Shown in pieces: positions 50,757 to 60,526 of a stretch of 62,808 nucleotides of DNA. The position numbers were made by a program, and so were the translations under genes. The stretch's first letter is position 1, and the number at the start of each line of letters is the position of its first letter. The notes under the pieces were generated by a model that saw only the letters and a list, made by a program, of their open reading frames with translations, was not told the origin of the DNA and ran no database searches. Source of the DNA: Candidatus Melainabacteria bacterium SSGW_16 (GTDB taxonomy: Bacteria; Cyanobacteriota; Vampirovibrionia; 2-02-FULL-35-15); the NCBI GenBank assembly GCA_004769085.1, contig DUDS01000001.1, positions 55,578 through 118,385 of the forward strand. Reading direction: 5' to 3'.

Positions 50757-51710
50757 ATGAAAAAATCAAAGATATATATTGCTGGACACACAGGCTTAGT
50801 TGGTTCCTCAATTTTAAGAGAATTTAAAAATCAAGGGTATACAAACTTAATAGTAAGAATACACAGTGAACTTAACCTCCTAGATTACAAAGAAGTTACA
50901 TCGTTCTTTGAAAAAGAAAAACCTGAGTATGTAATATTAGCTGCAGCAAAAGTTGGTGGTATTTATGCAAACAACACCTTCCCAGCAGAGTTTATTTATG
51001 AAAATTTGCAAATACAAAACAATGTAATTCATTGTTCTTATTTAAATAAAGTAAAGAAGCTTTTATTTCTAGGTTCTTCATGCATATACCCAAGAGATTG
51101 TCCTCAACCTATTAAAGAAGAATATTTATTAAATGGAAAATTAGAGCCAACAAACGAACCATATGCTATTGCAAAAATTGCAGGTATAAAATTATGTCAA
51201 AGTTATAACAGGCAATATAAAACAAATTTTATTAGTGTAATGCCAACAAATTTATATGGAGTTGGGGATTCATTTGATACTAAAAACAGTCATGTTTTAC
51301 CAGCCTTAATATATAAAGTACACAGAGCTAAAATTAATAATGAAAAAAATGTCACTGTTTGGGGAACAGGGAAACCTCTAAGGGAGTTTTTATATGTTGA
51401 CGATCTGGCAAATGCTTGTTTATTCTTGATGCAAAATTATTCAGACAGTGAGATTATAAATATTGGGTCAGGACATGAGGTGTCAATTAAGCAGTTGGCT
51501 GAAATAATTTGTGAAATAGTTGGATATACTGGTCAAATTAGTTTTGATACTTCAATGCCAGATGGCACACCAAGAAAATTTCTCGATATTTCAAAATTAA
51601 CCAAACTAGGATGGAAAGCTAAAACTGACTTGCAGGCAGGTATTAAAAAAACATATACGTGGTACTTGGAGAAATTTGTAATCAAAAAGGTAACCATATA
51701 CAATGATTGA
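50757..51710 (+). CDS. fcl: GDP-L-fucose synthase
   Basis: The protein has 317 residues. [18 protein letters not shown] binds NADPH, and [20 protein letters not shown] is a family hallmark. The active site is [20 protein letters not shown] and [17 protein letters not shown] with the Tyr-x-x-x-Lys pair. It epimerises and reduces the Gmd product to GDP-L-fucose. The operon is gmd-fcl. The last residues overlap a short reading frame. Confidence 0.95.
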   Translation: MKKSKIYIAGHTGLVGSSILREFKNQGYTNLIVRIHSELNLLDYKEVTSFFEKEKPEYVILAAAKVGGIYANNTFPAEFIYENLQIQNNVIHCSYLNKVKKLLFLGSSCIYPRDCPQPIKEEYLLNGKLEPTNEPYAIAKIAGIKLCQSYNRQYKTNFISVMPTNLYGVGDSFDTKNSHVLPALIYKVHRAKINNEKNVTVWGTGKPLREFLYVDDLANACLFLMQNYSDSEIINIGSGHEVSIKQLAEIICEIVGYTGQISFDTSMPDGTPRKFLDISKLTKLGWKAKTDLQAGIKKTYTWYLEKFVIKKVTIYND

Positions 51711-51795
51711 CGTTGTTAAACTTGATCAAAAAGAAATAAAAAATTTACTTCGGATAGAAGATCCCTTGATTTTAGAAAATGAATCTCTAATCTAA
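51703..51795 (+). CDS. Possible truncated gene remnant, 30 residues
   Basis: A short frame overlaps the end of fcl by 8 bp, starts [20 protein letters not shown] and stops at 51795, inside the end of the convergent glycosyltransferase. It looks like the N-terminus of a longer protein cut short, with weak resemblance to FabZ-type dehydratase starts. It may be the remnant of a third gene in the gmd-fcl operon. Coding is uncertain. Confidence 0.3.
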   Translation: MIDVVKLDQKEIKNLLRIEDPLILENESLI

Positions 51796-53009
51796 AGACT
51801 TATTTCCTCAAGCAGTTTATTAAATTTACCAGTGCTAACTTTTCTATCGAAAAATTCAACTGCTACTTTCCTGCTATTTTGACCCATCTTTTTTAATTCA
51901 CTTTGATTATCAAATACCCATTCCAAAGATCTAATCATTTCTTCGACATTGCCGGGTTTTACAACTATTCCACAATTATATTTTTTTGCAATATGGCTAA
52001 TTTCACTTTCCTTATCTACCCATGCTATAAAAGGTTTTCCACATGCAAGGATGCCATATATTTTACTTGGCACAACAATACCAGCTAATCCTCTTTGAGA
52101 AGTAATTAAATGAATATCTGGAGAATTTAAAGAATTATTTAACTCTTCCTTAGATTGATAAGGTAAAAAACTTATATTTTTTAGTTCAAGCTTGGATACT
52201 TGAGCTTCAAGATTAGGTTTATCAGCGCCATCACCAACCAACAAGAACCTAAGATTATTTTTTTCTTTAAGCCTTGAAGCCACTTCCACAAGTTTATCTA
52301 GTCCCTGCGTAAATCCAATATTTCCAGAATACATAACAAGAAAAGAATTATTTAAATTATGTTTAGTTTTAAATTTATTTTCATTGGGCAGAATAGGATA
52401 CAGAGTATTTGTATCAGCCCAGTTATGAATAACAAAAATCTTATTTTTATCTATACCTTTGCCTATTATTCTATTCTTCATGTCTTCACCAATTGAAATC
52501 ACACAGTCTGACCACTTAAAAGAAAGCATGGTTATTTTTTCAAGTAAATAGTTTAAGAAGGAGCTCTTTAATTTTCCAGTAATGATTCCAACATCTGGAT
52601 ACAAATCCTGGCAAGAATAAACAAACTTTGCTTTATACCACTTAGAAAAAAAAATCCCCAATGGTCCTAATAATGGTGGATCAGTTTGCACAATAACAAC
52701 ATCAGGTTTATTTTTTACTAAAAATCCAGCGATAAAAGCCAAGAAAAAGTAGGTACTAAGGTTTAAAAGTCGTAAGAATAAAAATCTTTTTAAAAACTTT
52801 GTACCCCAAGCTCTAATTACTTCAACTTTCTTGTATTTATCAAACTGAAGATAAAAATTAAATTTTTTATCTCCCAGATAATATGATCTTCCGCAAATTA
52901 CAGACACATTATGACCATACTCAGTTAAATCCTCACATAACTCTGTAAGCAACTGCCCAGTAGATTCAACATCAGGATAAAATGAGCGATTAAAAAAAAG
53001 AATATTCAT
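51792..53009 (-). CDS. Family 4 glycosyltransferase (WbuB-like)
   Basis: The protein has 405 residues of GT-B fold. STGQLLTELCEDLTEYGHNV is the N-terminal acceptor domain; VMYSGNIGFTQGLDKLVEVA opens the donor domain, and GLAGIVVPSKIYGILACGKP is the E/P-type donor loop of family 4. A membrane-facing hydrophobic stretch (LNLSTYFFLAFIAGFLV) is near residue 85. It is likely to transfer a sugar (perhaps fucose or an amino sugar) onto the growing repeat unit. It lies 5 bp after the epimerase gene on the same strand. Confidence 0.88.
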   Translation of the reverse strand: MNILFFNRSFYPDVESTGQLLTELCEDLTEYGHNVSVICGRSYYLGDKKFNFYLQFDKYKKVEVIRAWGTKFLKRFLFLRLLNLSTYFFLAFIAGFLVKNKPDVVIVQTDPPLLGPLGIFFSKWYKAKFVYSCQDLYPDVGIITGKLKSSFLNYLLEKITMLSFKWSDCVISIGEDMKNRIIGKGIDKNKIFVIHNWADTNTLYPILPNENKFKTKHNLNNSFLVMYSGNIGFTQGLDKLVEVASRLKEKNNLRFLLVGDGADKPNLEAQVSKLELKNISFLPYQSKEELNNSLNSPDIHLITSQRGLAGIVVPSKIYGILACGKPFIAWVDKESEISHIAKKYNCGIVVKPGNVEEMIRSLEWVFDNQSELKKMGQNSRKVAVEFFDRKVSTGKFNKLLEEISL

Positions 53010-53014
53010 AAGAG

Positions 53015-54043
53015 CTAACGTCCTGTTAGCATGCTTTCAAGCTCATTTTCTACTTTGGTTTTATTTCTACTAGAGAAATACCATTCAACAGTCCTTTTAA
53101 GACCTTCTTTCAACAAAACTTTTGGCTCCCACTTTAAAAGCTTCTTAGCTAAAGAATTATCAGCCACTCTATTTAAAGGACCTACTGGCATATCTGGTCT
53201 GAATTTGATTTTTGGTTTATGTCCAGTATATTCAAAAACCAAGTTTACAGCATCAATAACTTTATTTCTTTCCATTGTACCTAAATTAATAGCTGTCCCA
53301 TCATCAATTTTTTCAGCTGCTAAAATAGTGCCTTCGACAATATCATTTATATAAGTCCAGTTGCGAATTTGATTACCATCGCCCCACACCTCAAATGGAT
53401 CTTGCTTAATAAAAGCCCTAGCAATCATTGCAATAAGAGCATGATTTTCTACCCCGCGCGGTCCATAAACTGTAAAATAACGACATGAAGCAGCTTTAAG
53501 TCCATATTCTTTACAATAAGATTTTAATGTTAATTCACCCATTAACTTTGCCCAGCCGTACATATTGTCAGCATCATAGGGGGGACGGGCCATATCTTCA
53601 GTTAAAAATATTTCTTTTGAGAGATCTTTTTGAATAAAAGTAGGATAGACACAACCACTTGAAGCAAAAATAACTTTTTCAACTTTTGCTTTCAGTGCAG
53701 ACCAAAAAACTAGACCATCTAGGTATAAATTTGTTGCAGGTCCTGCTTGGTGTAAATCTACATAGCCTCTTCCACCATGATCTGCTGCCAAGTGAAAAAC
53801 AACATGAACATTTTTAAACAAACCATTTAAATTAGAATATGCACGAATATCATGGCTTACAAACTCAATCCTTTTAGCATCAATATGATCTTTAATATTT
53901 TCAATTTTTCCACTAGTTAAATCATCAATTACTTTAACAGCTACACCTTTTTTAATTAAGGCATCTACAAGAGTAGAACCAATAAAAGAAGCACCGCCAG
54001 TTACCAAAACATTTTTATTTTTCCAGTTAAAATTATTTTCCAT
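53015..54043 (-). CDS. NAD-dependent nucleotide-sugar epimerase (SDR family)
   Basis: The protein has 342 residues. VLVTGGASFIGSTLVDALIK is the NAD motif. The catalytic set is FASSGCVYPT and DNMYGWAKLMGEL with the Tyr-x-x-x-Lys pair. The HLAADHGGRGYVDLH stretch and RYFTVYGPRGVENHALI recall GDP-mannose 3,5-epimerase-like members. The exact sugar cannot be set by eye; UDP-glucose or UDP-glucuronate 4-epimerase is possible. The start overlaps the end of the carbamoyltransferase gene by 11 bp. Confidence 0.85.
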   Translation of the reverse strand: MENNFNWKNKNVLVTGGASFIGSTLVDALIKKGVAVKVIDDLTSGKIENIKDHIDAKRIEFVSHDIRAYSNLNGLFKNVHVVFHLAADHGGRGYVDLHQAGPATNLYLDGLVFWSALKAKVEKVIFASSGCVYPTFIQKDLSKEIFLTEDMARPPYDADNMYGWAKLMGELTLKSYCKEYGLKAASCRYFTVYGPRGVENHALIAMIARAFIKQDPFEVWGDGNQIRNWTYINDIVEGTILAAEKIDDGTAINLGTMERNKVIDAVNLVFEYTGHKPKIKFRPDMPVGPLNRVADNSLAKKLLKWEPKVLLKEGLKRTVEWYFSSRNKTKVENELESMLTGR

Positions 54044-55790
54044 TTTTTGTAATTATAAAATCCTCTAACACTAAAATATCCATTTGAGTATTCAAAAAGC
54101 ATTCTAATGCATTATTTACAGTGTTGACAATAGGTTCATTATCATTAAATGATGTATTTAAGATCATTGGTATGTTTGTTAGCTTTTCAAATTCTTTTAT
54201 TAATTTATAATATCTTGGATTTGTTTCCTTAGAAACTGTTTGTAGCCTACCTGTTCCATCTACATGACAAACAGCTGGGATCAGTTCTTGTTTTACTTGT
54301 TTAATTTTATAAACTCTTTCCATAAATGGAACCCGTTCAAATTGTTCAAACCATACTGAAGTCTCTTCTTCAAGAATCGATGGAGCAAAAGGCCTAAACC
54401 ATTCCCTCTTTTTAATTCTTGCATTTAAAATATCCTTCATTTCTTTCTTTCTTGGATCAACCACAATACTCCTGTTACCTAAAGCTCTTGGGCCCCATTC
54501 AGCTCTACCCTGAAACCAGCCAACAATTTTTCCACTTGCAATATACTCAGCAGTTTTTTTACACAAAAGAGTTTCTTCATTAATATATTCAACAAGGCAT
54601 TTATTCTCAGACAATCCCTTACTGTGCTTTAAAATTTCTTCCTTAATTTCTTCTTCTTTAGACCTTGCTCCAAGATAAGGATGTTTCATTGTAAAGTTTC
54701 TTTGCTTTTTGCAAATTTTATTCCAGACAACCATTGCAGCACCAATAGCAGTACCAGCATCATATGAGGCAGGAGGAATATATACATTTTTAAATGGTGT
54801 CTTTTCTATTATCTTGCCATTAGCTAGAGAATTTTGAATACAGCCACCTGCAAGTACTATGCTGTCCAGCTTTGTTTTCTTATAAGTCTCATTAAGGATA
54901 TGAAAGAATGCTTCTTCATATACCTCTTGTACTGCTCTTGCAATATTTTGATAATGTTCAGTGATTTCTTCATCTTTTTCTCTGGGCTTTCCAAGCAGAT
55001 CTACCAATCTATCAGAAAACAGTTTTCCTATTTTTGGACTTCCTTCATCCCAAACCATTTCAACACCCTCTTCATCATGTGTAAAAAAAGATTTATTAAG
55101 CTCAAAAAGTCCATTATCAAGCAATTTAATTGTTTTTTTCATTTCATTTACACAACTTGGTTTTCCATAAGCAGAAAGACCCATAACTTTATACTCATCT
55201 CCATAATTCCAAAAACCTAAGAACTGGGTCATTGTATTGTAAAAAATGCCAAGGGAGTGAGGATATTCAACCCAATCAAGAATTTTTACATTATTTCCTT
55301 TTCCGATTCCTCTCATAGTACTAACGAAATCGCCAAAACCATCTACAGTTATGCAAACTGCTTCATCAAATGGTGAAACAAAAAATGCACTCCCAATATG
55401 CGCTAAATGATGTTCAATATTTTCAACTTTTGCTTTAATAGTTGATTTTTCTACTTGTAAATAATCTGCAATTCCAGTTTTTACATCTTTAATTTGTGCA
55501 GCATTTATTATTCTGTTTTTATGAAAATTGAGTGACTTGGCTTTAGTAAGTAGCCTGATGATTTTTTTATGCATGTGAACAGATGGATTTCTCGAAATTG
55601 CAATATAATCAACATCTTTAATATCTACATTTGCATCAGAAAGGCACCAAGCAATTGATTCTGTAGGCAATCCAGCCCAATGCTTAATCCTTCTAATTCT
55701 TTCTTCTTCAATAGCATTAACTACAACTCCATCTATAACAAGACAAGCTGAAGAATCACTATGATAAGCATTTACCCCTAGAATAATCAT
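54033..55790 (-). CDS. Carbamoyltransferase (NodU/CmcH family)
   Basis: The protein has 585 residues. ILGVNAYHSDSSACLVIDG and NAIEEERIRRIKHWAGLP open the N-terminal actin-like Kae1-type domain, with metal-site VENIEHHLAHIGSAFF and VDGFGDFVST. The C-terminal YrdC-like part has WFQGRAEWGPRALGNRSIV and LNTSFNDNEPIVNT. Family members transfer a carbamoyl group from carbamoyl phosphate to a sugar or antibiotic hydroxyl. Here it probably carbamoylates a sugar in the surface glycan. It lies 7 bp after the GT2 gene on the same strand. Confidence 0.92.
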   Translation of the reverse strand: MIILGVNAYHSDSSACLVIDGVVVNAIEEERIRRIKHWAGLPTESIAWCLSDANVDIKDVDYIAISRNPSVHMHKKIIRLLTKAKSLNFHKNRIINAAQIKDVKTGIADYLQVEKSTIKAKVENIEHHLAHIGSAFFVSPFDEAVCITVDGFGDFVSTMRGIGKGNNVKILDWVEYPHSLGIFYNTMTQFLGFWNYGDEYKVMGLSAYGKPSCVNEMKKTIKLLDNGLFELNKSFFTHDEEGVEMVWDEGSPKIGKLFSDRLVDLLGKPREKDEEITEHYQNIARAVQEVYEEAFFHILNETYKKTKLDSIVLAGGCIQNSLANGKIIEKTPFKNVYIPPASYDAGTAIGAAMVVWNKICKKQRNFTMKHPYLGARSKEEEIKEEILKHSKGLSENKCLVEYINEETLLCKKTAEYIASGKIVGWFQGRAEWGPRALGNRSIVVDPRKKEMKDILNARIKKREWFRPFAPSILEEETSVWFEQFERVPFMERVYKIKQVKQELIPAVCHVDGTGRLQTVSKETNPRYYKLIKEFEKLTNIPMILNTSFNDNEPIVNTVNNALECFLNTQMDILVLEDFIITKNGK

Positions 55791-55797
55791 GAATTGT

Positions 55798-56664
55798 TTA
55801 CAGAGCAGACCCTTTCTTATGCATTTGCCTTTTTATTTCATAGATTTTTGCATCTACTAAAAGACGAAACCAAAAGCCTTGCAAGAAATGAAATATCAAT
55901 CCTTCAATCCCATCCAAGAATCCTAGCCTAAGGAAGTAACGATAAAAGATATAAATAAAAGGTCTAACAAAAAGAGGAAGCTTCATATAAAAAGATTTCA
56001 AACAGCGTCTTCTTTCCATAGAATTTCCAAATATATTAGGGATTACTCCAGATTCCCTAGACAACTGATCTTCCCCTAACGTTTGATCAAGCGCTTCAAA
56101 TGATGACCATTTATTGTGGCGGAGAGTAAAATCGGATAAAGAAGCAGTAACTATATCAACTATATCCCCTTTTATCTTCTTTGCTTTACCTTCTACAGTA
56201 AAAAGTTGATCATATCGTGACTCCTCACATATTCCATGTCCTTTCTTAAATAAGACCACATCATAAACAGGGTAATGACCTCCATGCTTAATCCATCTGC
56301 CCATAAACATTGTCTTTCGAGCAATTAAAAAACCATTAAAATCCAAATGCTCATTTTTAGAAAATATTCCGGTTAGTTCTTTTTTTAAATCTTCAGTAAT
56401 TCTTTGATCAGAATTAAGATTCAAAATCCACTCTGTAGTAATCGGCAAATTATTAAGCGCCCAGTTTCGCTGTTTTCCATAATTTTCAAATTCATGCTGA
56501 AAGATTTTATCCGTATAATGCCTGGCAATCTCTAATGTCTTATCAGTTGAGAATGAATCAACAATAAATATTTCTCTCAGAAAACCACTAATACTTTTTA
56601 AGCAGTTTTCAATATTTTTTTCTTCATTGTAAGTTAGGATTACGGCTGATATTGGAAACTTCAT
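55798..56664 (-). CDS. Family 2 glycosyltransferase (WaaE/KdtX-like)
   Basis: The protein has 288 residues. ISAVILTYNEEKNIENCLKS and EIFIVDSFSTDKTLEIA start the GT-A domain, and LNLNSDQRITEDLKKEL gives the DXD-like site. FRHNKWSSFEALDQ-type residues (TLRHNKWSSFEALDQ) and a C-terminal amphipathic region follow, typical of the WaaE/SunS group that modifies cores or capsules. Its start overlaps the end of the next upstream gene by 41 bp, a strong coupling. Confidence 0.88.
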   Translation of the reverse strand: MKFPISAVILTYNEEKNIENCLKSISGFLREIFIVDSFSTDKTLEIARHYTDKIFQHEFENYGKQRNWALNNLPITTEWILNLNSDQRITEDLKKELTGIFSKNEHLDFNGFLIARKTMFMGRWIKHGGHYPVYDVVLFKKGHGICEESRYDQLFTVEGKAKKIKGDIVDIVTASLSDFTLRHNKWSSFEALDQTLGEDQLSRESGVIPNIFGNSMERRRCLKSFYMKLPLFVRPFIYIFYRYFLRLGFLDGIEGLIFHFLQGFWFRLLVDAKIYEIKRQMHKKGSAL

Positions 56665-57835
56665 GACTTATAATCTCTTTATATGCATTAATCATTAAAT
56701 CTGCAACTACTTCAATATTGTACTTTTCTTCTACCAATCTTCTGGCATTTCTTCTAATTTCATTACATAAATTAGGATTATCTAACAAGTTTTTTATCCC
56801 TTTATACAAACTTCCTGCATTCGTTTCAATTATAATTCCTGAATTTGAAGCTTGAACTTCTCTGTAAATTCCAACCTTGTTTGATATTACTACAGGAGCT
56901 CCACATGCCATAGCTTCAACAACAGACATCCCAAAATTCTCAAAATAAGAAGGCAAAACAAATGCTTCTGCATCTACATAAGCCGATAATTTATCCTCAG
57001 TTAACATGCCAGTAAAAATTACTCTTGATGACAAGCCATAATCAATAAATTGTTTTTCAAGTTCTTTTTTATACCCAGCCTCATCAGGACCAGCAATAAC
57101 AAGAAAAAGATCTTTAAAATCATTTGCCAAATTACTGAATGCACTGCTTAAAATATCTAATCCTTTTTGCTTATTTATTCTCCCAAGAAACAAAATATAC
57201 TTTTTATCTTTTAAAACAGAATATTTATTTTTAAATAAGTCCTTTGCAGGAAGATTCGCAAATTGACTGAAATCAAGACCATTAGGAACTATAAATGACT
57301 TTGTATTAGTTTTTATACAATTTGCAGCCCCTTCTAATTCATGCTGTGTAGTAAAGTGAATTCCATTAGCAGCATTTAAATAATACTTTCCTATTAAAGA
57401 AAAATAAAGTTTTTTTATGCACTTAGACTTTATATTTATAGCTTCTTCATATAGGACTCCCCTAGGAGAAATTATGTAAGGTTTTTTATTTAGAATACTA
57501 GCTATACTTCCAGCTAAAACAGGAAAATTCCAAAATGCCGTTATGTGAACGAGATCATATTCTGAAATATTATTTAAAACATCAAAGAATAATTGCGGTG
57601 AGAAAGTATAATGTTCATAAAAATAATAAGGGAGATATTTAACTTTAACTCCTTCCAGATCTATCCATTTATTAACTACAATGTCTTTTCTGTTTTCTAA
57701 TCCTGCATTCGTAGTTAAAACTGTTACCTTTATACCTTGTTTAACAAGAGCTTTATTTAAAAGATAAACAGACTCTATCGGTCCACCATACTTAAATGCT
57801 GGATAATAAGAAGGAACAATGTGGAGAATATTCAT
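56624..57835 (-). CDS. Family 4 glycosyltransferase
   Basis: The protein has 403 residues of GT-B fold. VPSYYPAFKYGGPIESVYLL at the N-terminus, then KKYILFLGRINKQKGLDILS and AEAFVLPSYFENFGMSVVEA with GAPVV close the donor site (E-x7-E pattern). It probably adds a hexose to the repeat unit. Substrate is unknown. It lies 41 bp downstream of the polymerase gene. Confidence 0.9.
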   Translation of the reverse strand: MNILHIVPSYYPAFKYGGPIESVYLLNKALVKQGIKVTVLTTNAGLENRKDIVVNKWIDLEGVKVKYLPYYFYEHYTFSPQLFFDVLNNISEYDLVHITAFWNFPVLAGSIASILNKKPYIISPRGVLYEEAINIKSKCIKKLYFSLIGKYYLNAANGIHFTTQHELEGAANCIKTNTKSFIVPNGLDFSQFANLPAKDLFKNKYSVLKDKKYILFLGRINKQKGLDILSSAFSNLANDFKDLFLVIAGPDEAGYKKELEKQFIDYGLSSRVIFTGMLTEDKLSAYVDAEAFVLPSYFENFGMSVVEAMACGAPVVISNKVGIYREVQASNSGIIIETNAGSLYKGIKNLLDNPNLCNEIRRNARRLVEEKYNIEVVADLMINAYKEIISHEVSNISRNPNLQ

Positions 57836-57876
57836 AATTTAAATCTATTCACTAAATTATATAAAATCATCTATTA

Positions 57877-59364
57877 TTAATAATTAAAAATTTTTCTATC
57901 TCCTTCATCCTCAGGTTTCTCTTTTTTCTTATCGAGTTTAGGTAGTAGAAATAAAAAGCTCAGTATAAACCAATAAAAAATTAAAGTAGTATGATTAAAA
58001 AACAAACTTTGTAATCCAAGAAATTGAATTTGAAATAGCATACTAATTAAAGCAAGTGATTTAAGATCTTCATCTTTTAAAGTCCTATATAAACGCCAAA
58101 AATAGTAAATAAACAGAATCCTAACCAAGAAAGCTACAGCAAGACCAATAATTCCCATCTCTACAATAATTCTTTCTGGTTCTTCTTCAAACCCACCTGT
58201 TATAACCTGCAGTCTATTTATATTACCTCCAATAATTTCACTCCCCGGATAAGTGCTGCCAATACCAAAGCCATAAACTCCTACAATTTGAGCAAATATA
58301 AATGGCGCAGTATAAGTACCAATTAAACGTGGAAGAAGATCTTCTGATCCAGTAGTTCTTTCCATAAAAGCACCATATACTTTTTGACCTATAGGTGTAT
58401 AGAAAACAAGAAAAAGTAAAAACAATCCCGCTATAATAAATCTAAAGAAAGACTTTTTAAAGAACTTTGCATTAAAAATACCAGTAAAAAACATATAAAA
58501 AATAATACATATGAAAGTAAATATTGTTGGGCCTCTGGATCCTGTCATCATAATATTGAGTATTGCAAATCCAAGTAAAATAAAAAGAAAACCATTAAAT
58601 ACAATTGAATCTTTTCGTAAACTTAATAAATAAACAATCAATAAAATTAAAACACTAAGATAAGTTGCATATCCTGAAAGATAAGCAAATGTCGAGGTAA
58701 TACGAGGAAAATTTCCTACAAGTGCTATATCAACTGGATTAACTTCCGAGACGTACTTGTTTATTAGACTGTCTGCCGGACTAAAGAATTGAATGATGCC
58801 TAATATAAGTAAGGGGATTGAAAAAAATATAAAAATTCTGAGTACTTTAAGTAATTCTTCCTTTGTATTAAAAGCATTTGGAATTATATATAACATTGGG
58901 ATATAAAAAAAATGAATAATAACTCCTAGAACTCCCACTAATGGGTTAGGCAATTGTGGGTTAAGCATGCATGCTACAGCCCAAATAATTTGAATTAAAA
59001 TAAAAATATTTACTGGATGTTTTATTGTTATTGCATCACGTTTAAGTAATCGTTCAGTAAAAAACTTGATGTATACTCCAGCTAAAATAATATAACTAAA
59101 CAAAAATATAATTTCTGCTAAACCTGGCAACAACCATTTCCTAAAAACTCCTACAAATAAGATCCATACCATAAGCAGATTTAATGCTCTTTTCCAAAAA
59201 AGATAGGATAACAATGCAATAAATACAAAAGTAACCACAGTAAAATGAATTGGTGAATCCATTTTTAGACTTAAAACACTTAATTCATATGCAATAAAAA
59301 AAGCACCTAATAAAATTATCGTTACAATGGGTTTATCTCTTGAAATAAATTTATGATCTTTCAT
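57877..59364 (-). CDS. O-antigen polymerase/ligase-like membrane protein (Wzy/WaaL type)
   Basis: The protein has 495 residues, about twelve membrane helices and a large outside loop near residues 335-400 (FMERTTGSEDLLPRLIGTYT). GFAILNIMMTGSRGPTIFTF is the part usually conserved in this group (helix with GSRG-type arginine). The C-terminal tail is charged (KLDKKKEKPEDEGDRK). It would polymerise or ligate glycan units on the outside face. Wzy proteins are poorly conserved, so the assignment rests on topology and locus. Confidence 0.75.
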   Translation of the reverse strand: MKDHKFISRDKPIVTIILLGAFFIAYELSVLSLKMDSPIHFTVVTFVFIALLSYLFWKRALNLLMVWILFVGVFRKWLLPGLAEIIFLFSYIILAGVYIKFFTERLLKRDAITIKHPVNIFILIQIIWAVACMLNPQLPNPLVGVLGVIIHFFYIPMLYIIPNAFNTKEELLKVLRIFIFFSIPLLILGIIQFFSPADSLINKYVSEVNPVDIALVGNFPRITSTFAYLSGYATYLSVLILLIVYLLSLRKDSIVFNGFLFILLGFAILNIMMTGSRGPTIFTFICIIFYMFFTGIFNAKFFKKSFFRFIIAGLFLLFLVFYTPIGQKVYGAFMERTTGSEDLLPRLIGTYTAPFIFAQIVGVYGFGIGSTYPGSEIIGGNINRLQVITGGFEEEPERIIVEMGIIGLAVAFLVRILFIYYFWRLYRTLKDEDLKSLALISMLFQIQFLGLQSLFFNHTTLIFYWFILSFLFLLPKLDKKKEKPEDEGDRKIFNY

Positions 59365-59394
59365 ATCTATGATTGATATATTACTGTCTAATTC

Positions 59395-60519
59395 TTAAAT
59401 AGGGTGTTTGTCATAAAGAATACTAAGCAAACATTTGCCGGTTTTTTCAATAGACAGATTTTTCTCTATAAATTTCCTTCCCCTTACTCCTAATTCTTCT
59501 GCATAGGATGGTTGATTTGTTAACTTTTTTAAAACCTCTTGAATCTCTTCTTTTCTTAGCATCTGAACTACTTCAACGAGTGGGGGAGAAGGACTATATC
59601 GTTTTAATTCTCTGGTAACAAGTCCCTGGTTCATTATTACCGGAACTCCACATGCCATCCCCTCAATTAGTACAGTCCACCCCGCAGGCTGCCAGGTATT
59701 ATCCACAAGGTTTAAAACACACAGTGCATTTTGATAACCATATCTAACTTCCTGAAAGCTCAGATGGGCTTTACACAATACTTCAAGATTTGAAGATTTG
59801 TTCTTGTTCCAGTCCTCCCAAAACAATTGCGTTTTCACTGATTGGGTAAGTCTTAAAAGTTTTAATCCACTGCCTTCCATTACATTAACAATTTCCAATT
59901 CGTTACGGAGTTGATCACCACTAACCACCACATATTTTTTCAATGGTAACTTTAAGACCTCTGGCGAAATAAAATCACTGTTATTTTTCTCATTAAAATA
60001 TTCAACATCTACACCTACAGGTAAATGAAAAACGCGTTCAGGAGATAAGTTAAACTCATTACATACTTGCTCAATCTGTTCTTTAGTCATATAAATTAAA
60101 CCACCACACAATTTTAAGCCTTTCAGAAATAAAGAATTTTTTACTTTACTAAATAAGTTTTTTAATTTGCTTGATTCATTAGCATATACCATTGTAAAAA
60201 TTTTTCTATTTTGACAGAATGGCAAAAGAATAAAAGCAATTACAGGACCAATAAATCCCCAGGTAATAATAAAGTCAAACTTTAAAATATATGGCACTAA
60301 TAAAAAAAGTTTTAAATATCCAAAAATAGTATTAAATCTAGGCTTTGATTTCCCTTCCCATGATTCAAAATTTAGAGAAACTATTTCTACATCTATACCT
60401 TGATTTTTTAAGTAACCATAGAAAGGGTATGATAATGGTAATTTAGGCAAACTAGGACTATCACCCCCAAGTTCTTTAAATCTTTTTGTATCACCACCTA
60501 TAACTATTAGTACTTTCAT
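59395..60519 (-). CDS. Family 4 glycosyltransferase
   Basis: The protein has 374 residues. LIVIGGDTKRFKELGGDSPS is the N-terminus; the donor domain has LSPERVFHLPVGVDVEYFNE and AGWTVLIEGMACGVPVIMNQ, the family 4 donor loop. Hydrophobic segments near 70-100 suggest membrane contact. Sugar and acceptor are unknown. It lies 7 bp downstream of the next glycosyltransferase gene on the same strand. Confidence 0.85.
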   Translation of the reverse strand: MKVLIVIGGDTKRFKELGGDSPSLPKLPLSYPFYGYLKNQGIDVEIVSLNFESWEGKSKPRFNTIFGYLKLFLLVPYILKFDFIITWGFIGPVIAFILLPFCQNRKIFTMVYANESSKLKNLFSKVKNSLFLKGLKLCGGLIYMTKEQIEQVCNEFNLSPERVFHLPVGVDVEYFNEKNNSDFISPEVLKLPLKKYVVVSGDQLRNELEIVNVMEGSGLKLLRLTQSVKTQLFWEDWNKNKSSNLEVLCKAHLSFQEVRYGYQNALCVLNLVDNTWQPAGWTVLIEGMACGVPVIMNQGLVTRELKRYSPSPPLVEVVQMLRKEEIQEVLKKLTNQPSYAEELGVRGRKFIEKNLSIEKTGKCLLSILYDKHPI

Positions 60520-60526
60520 AGCGACT

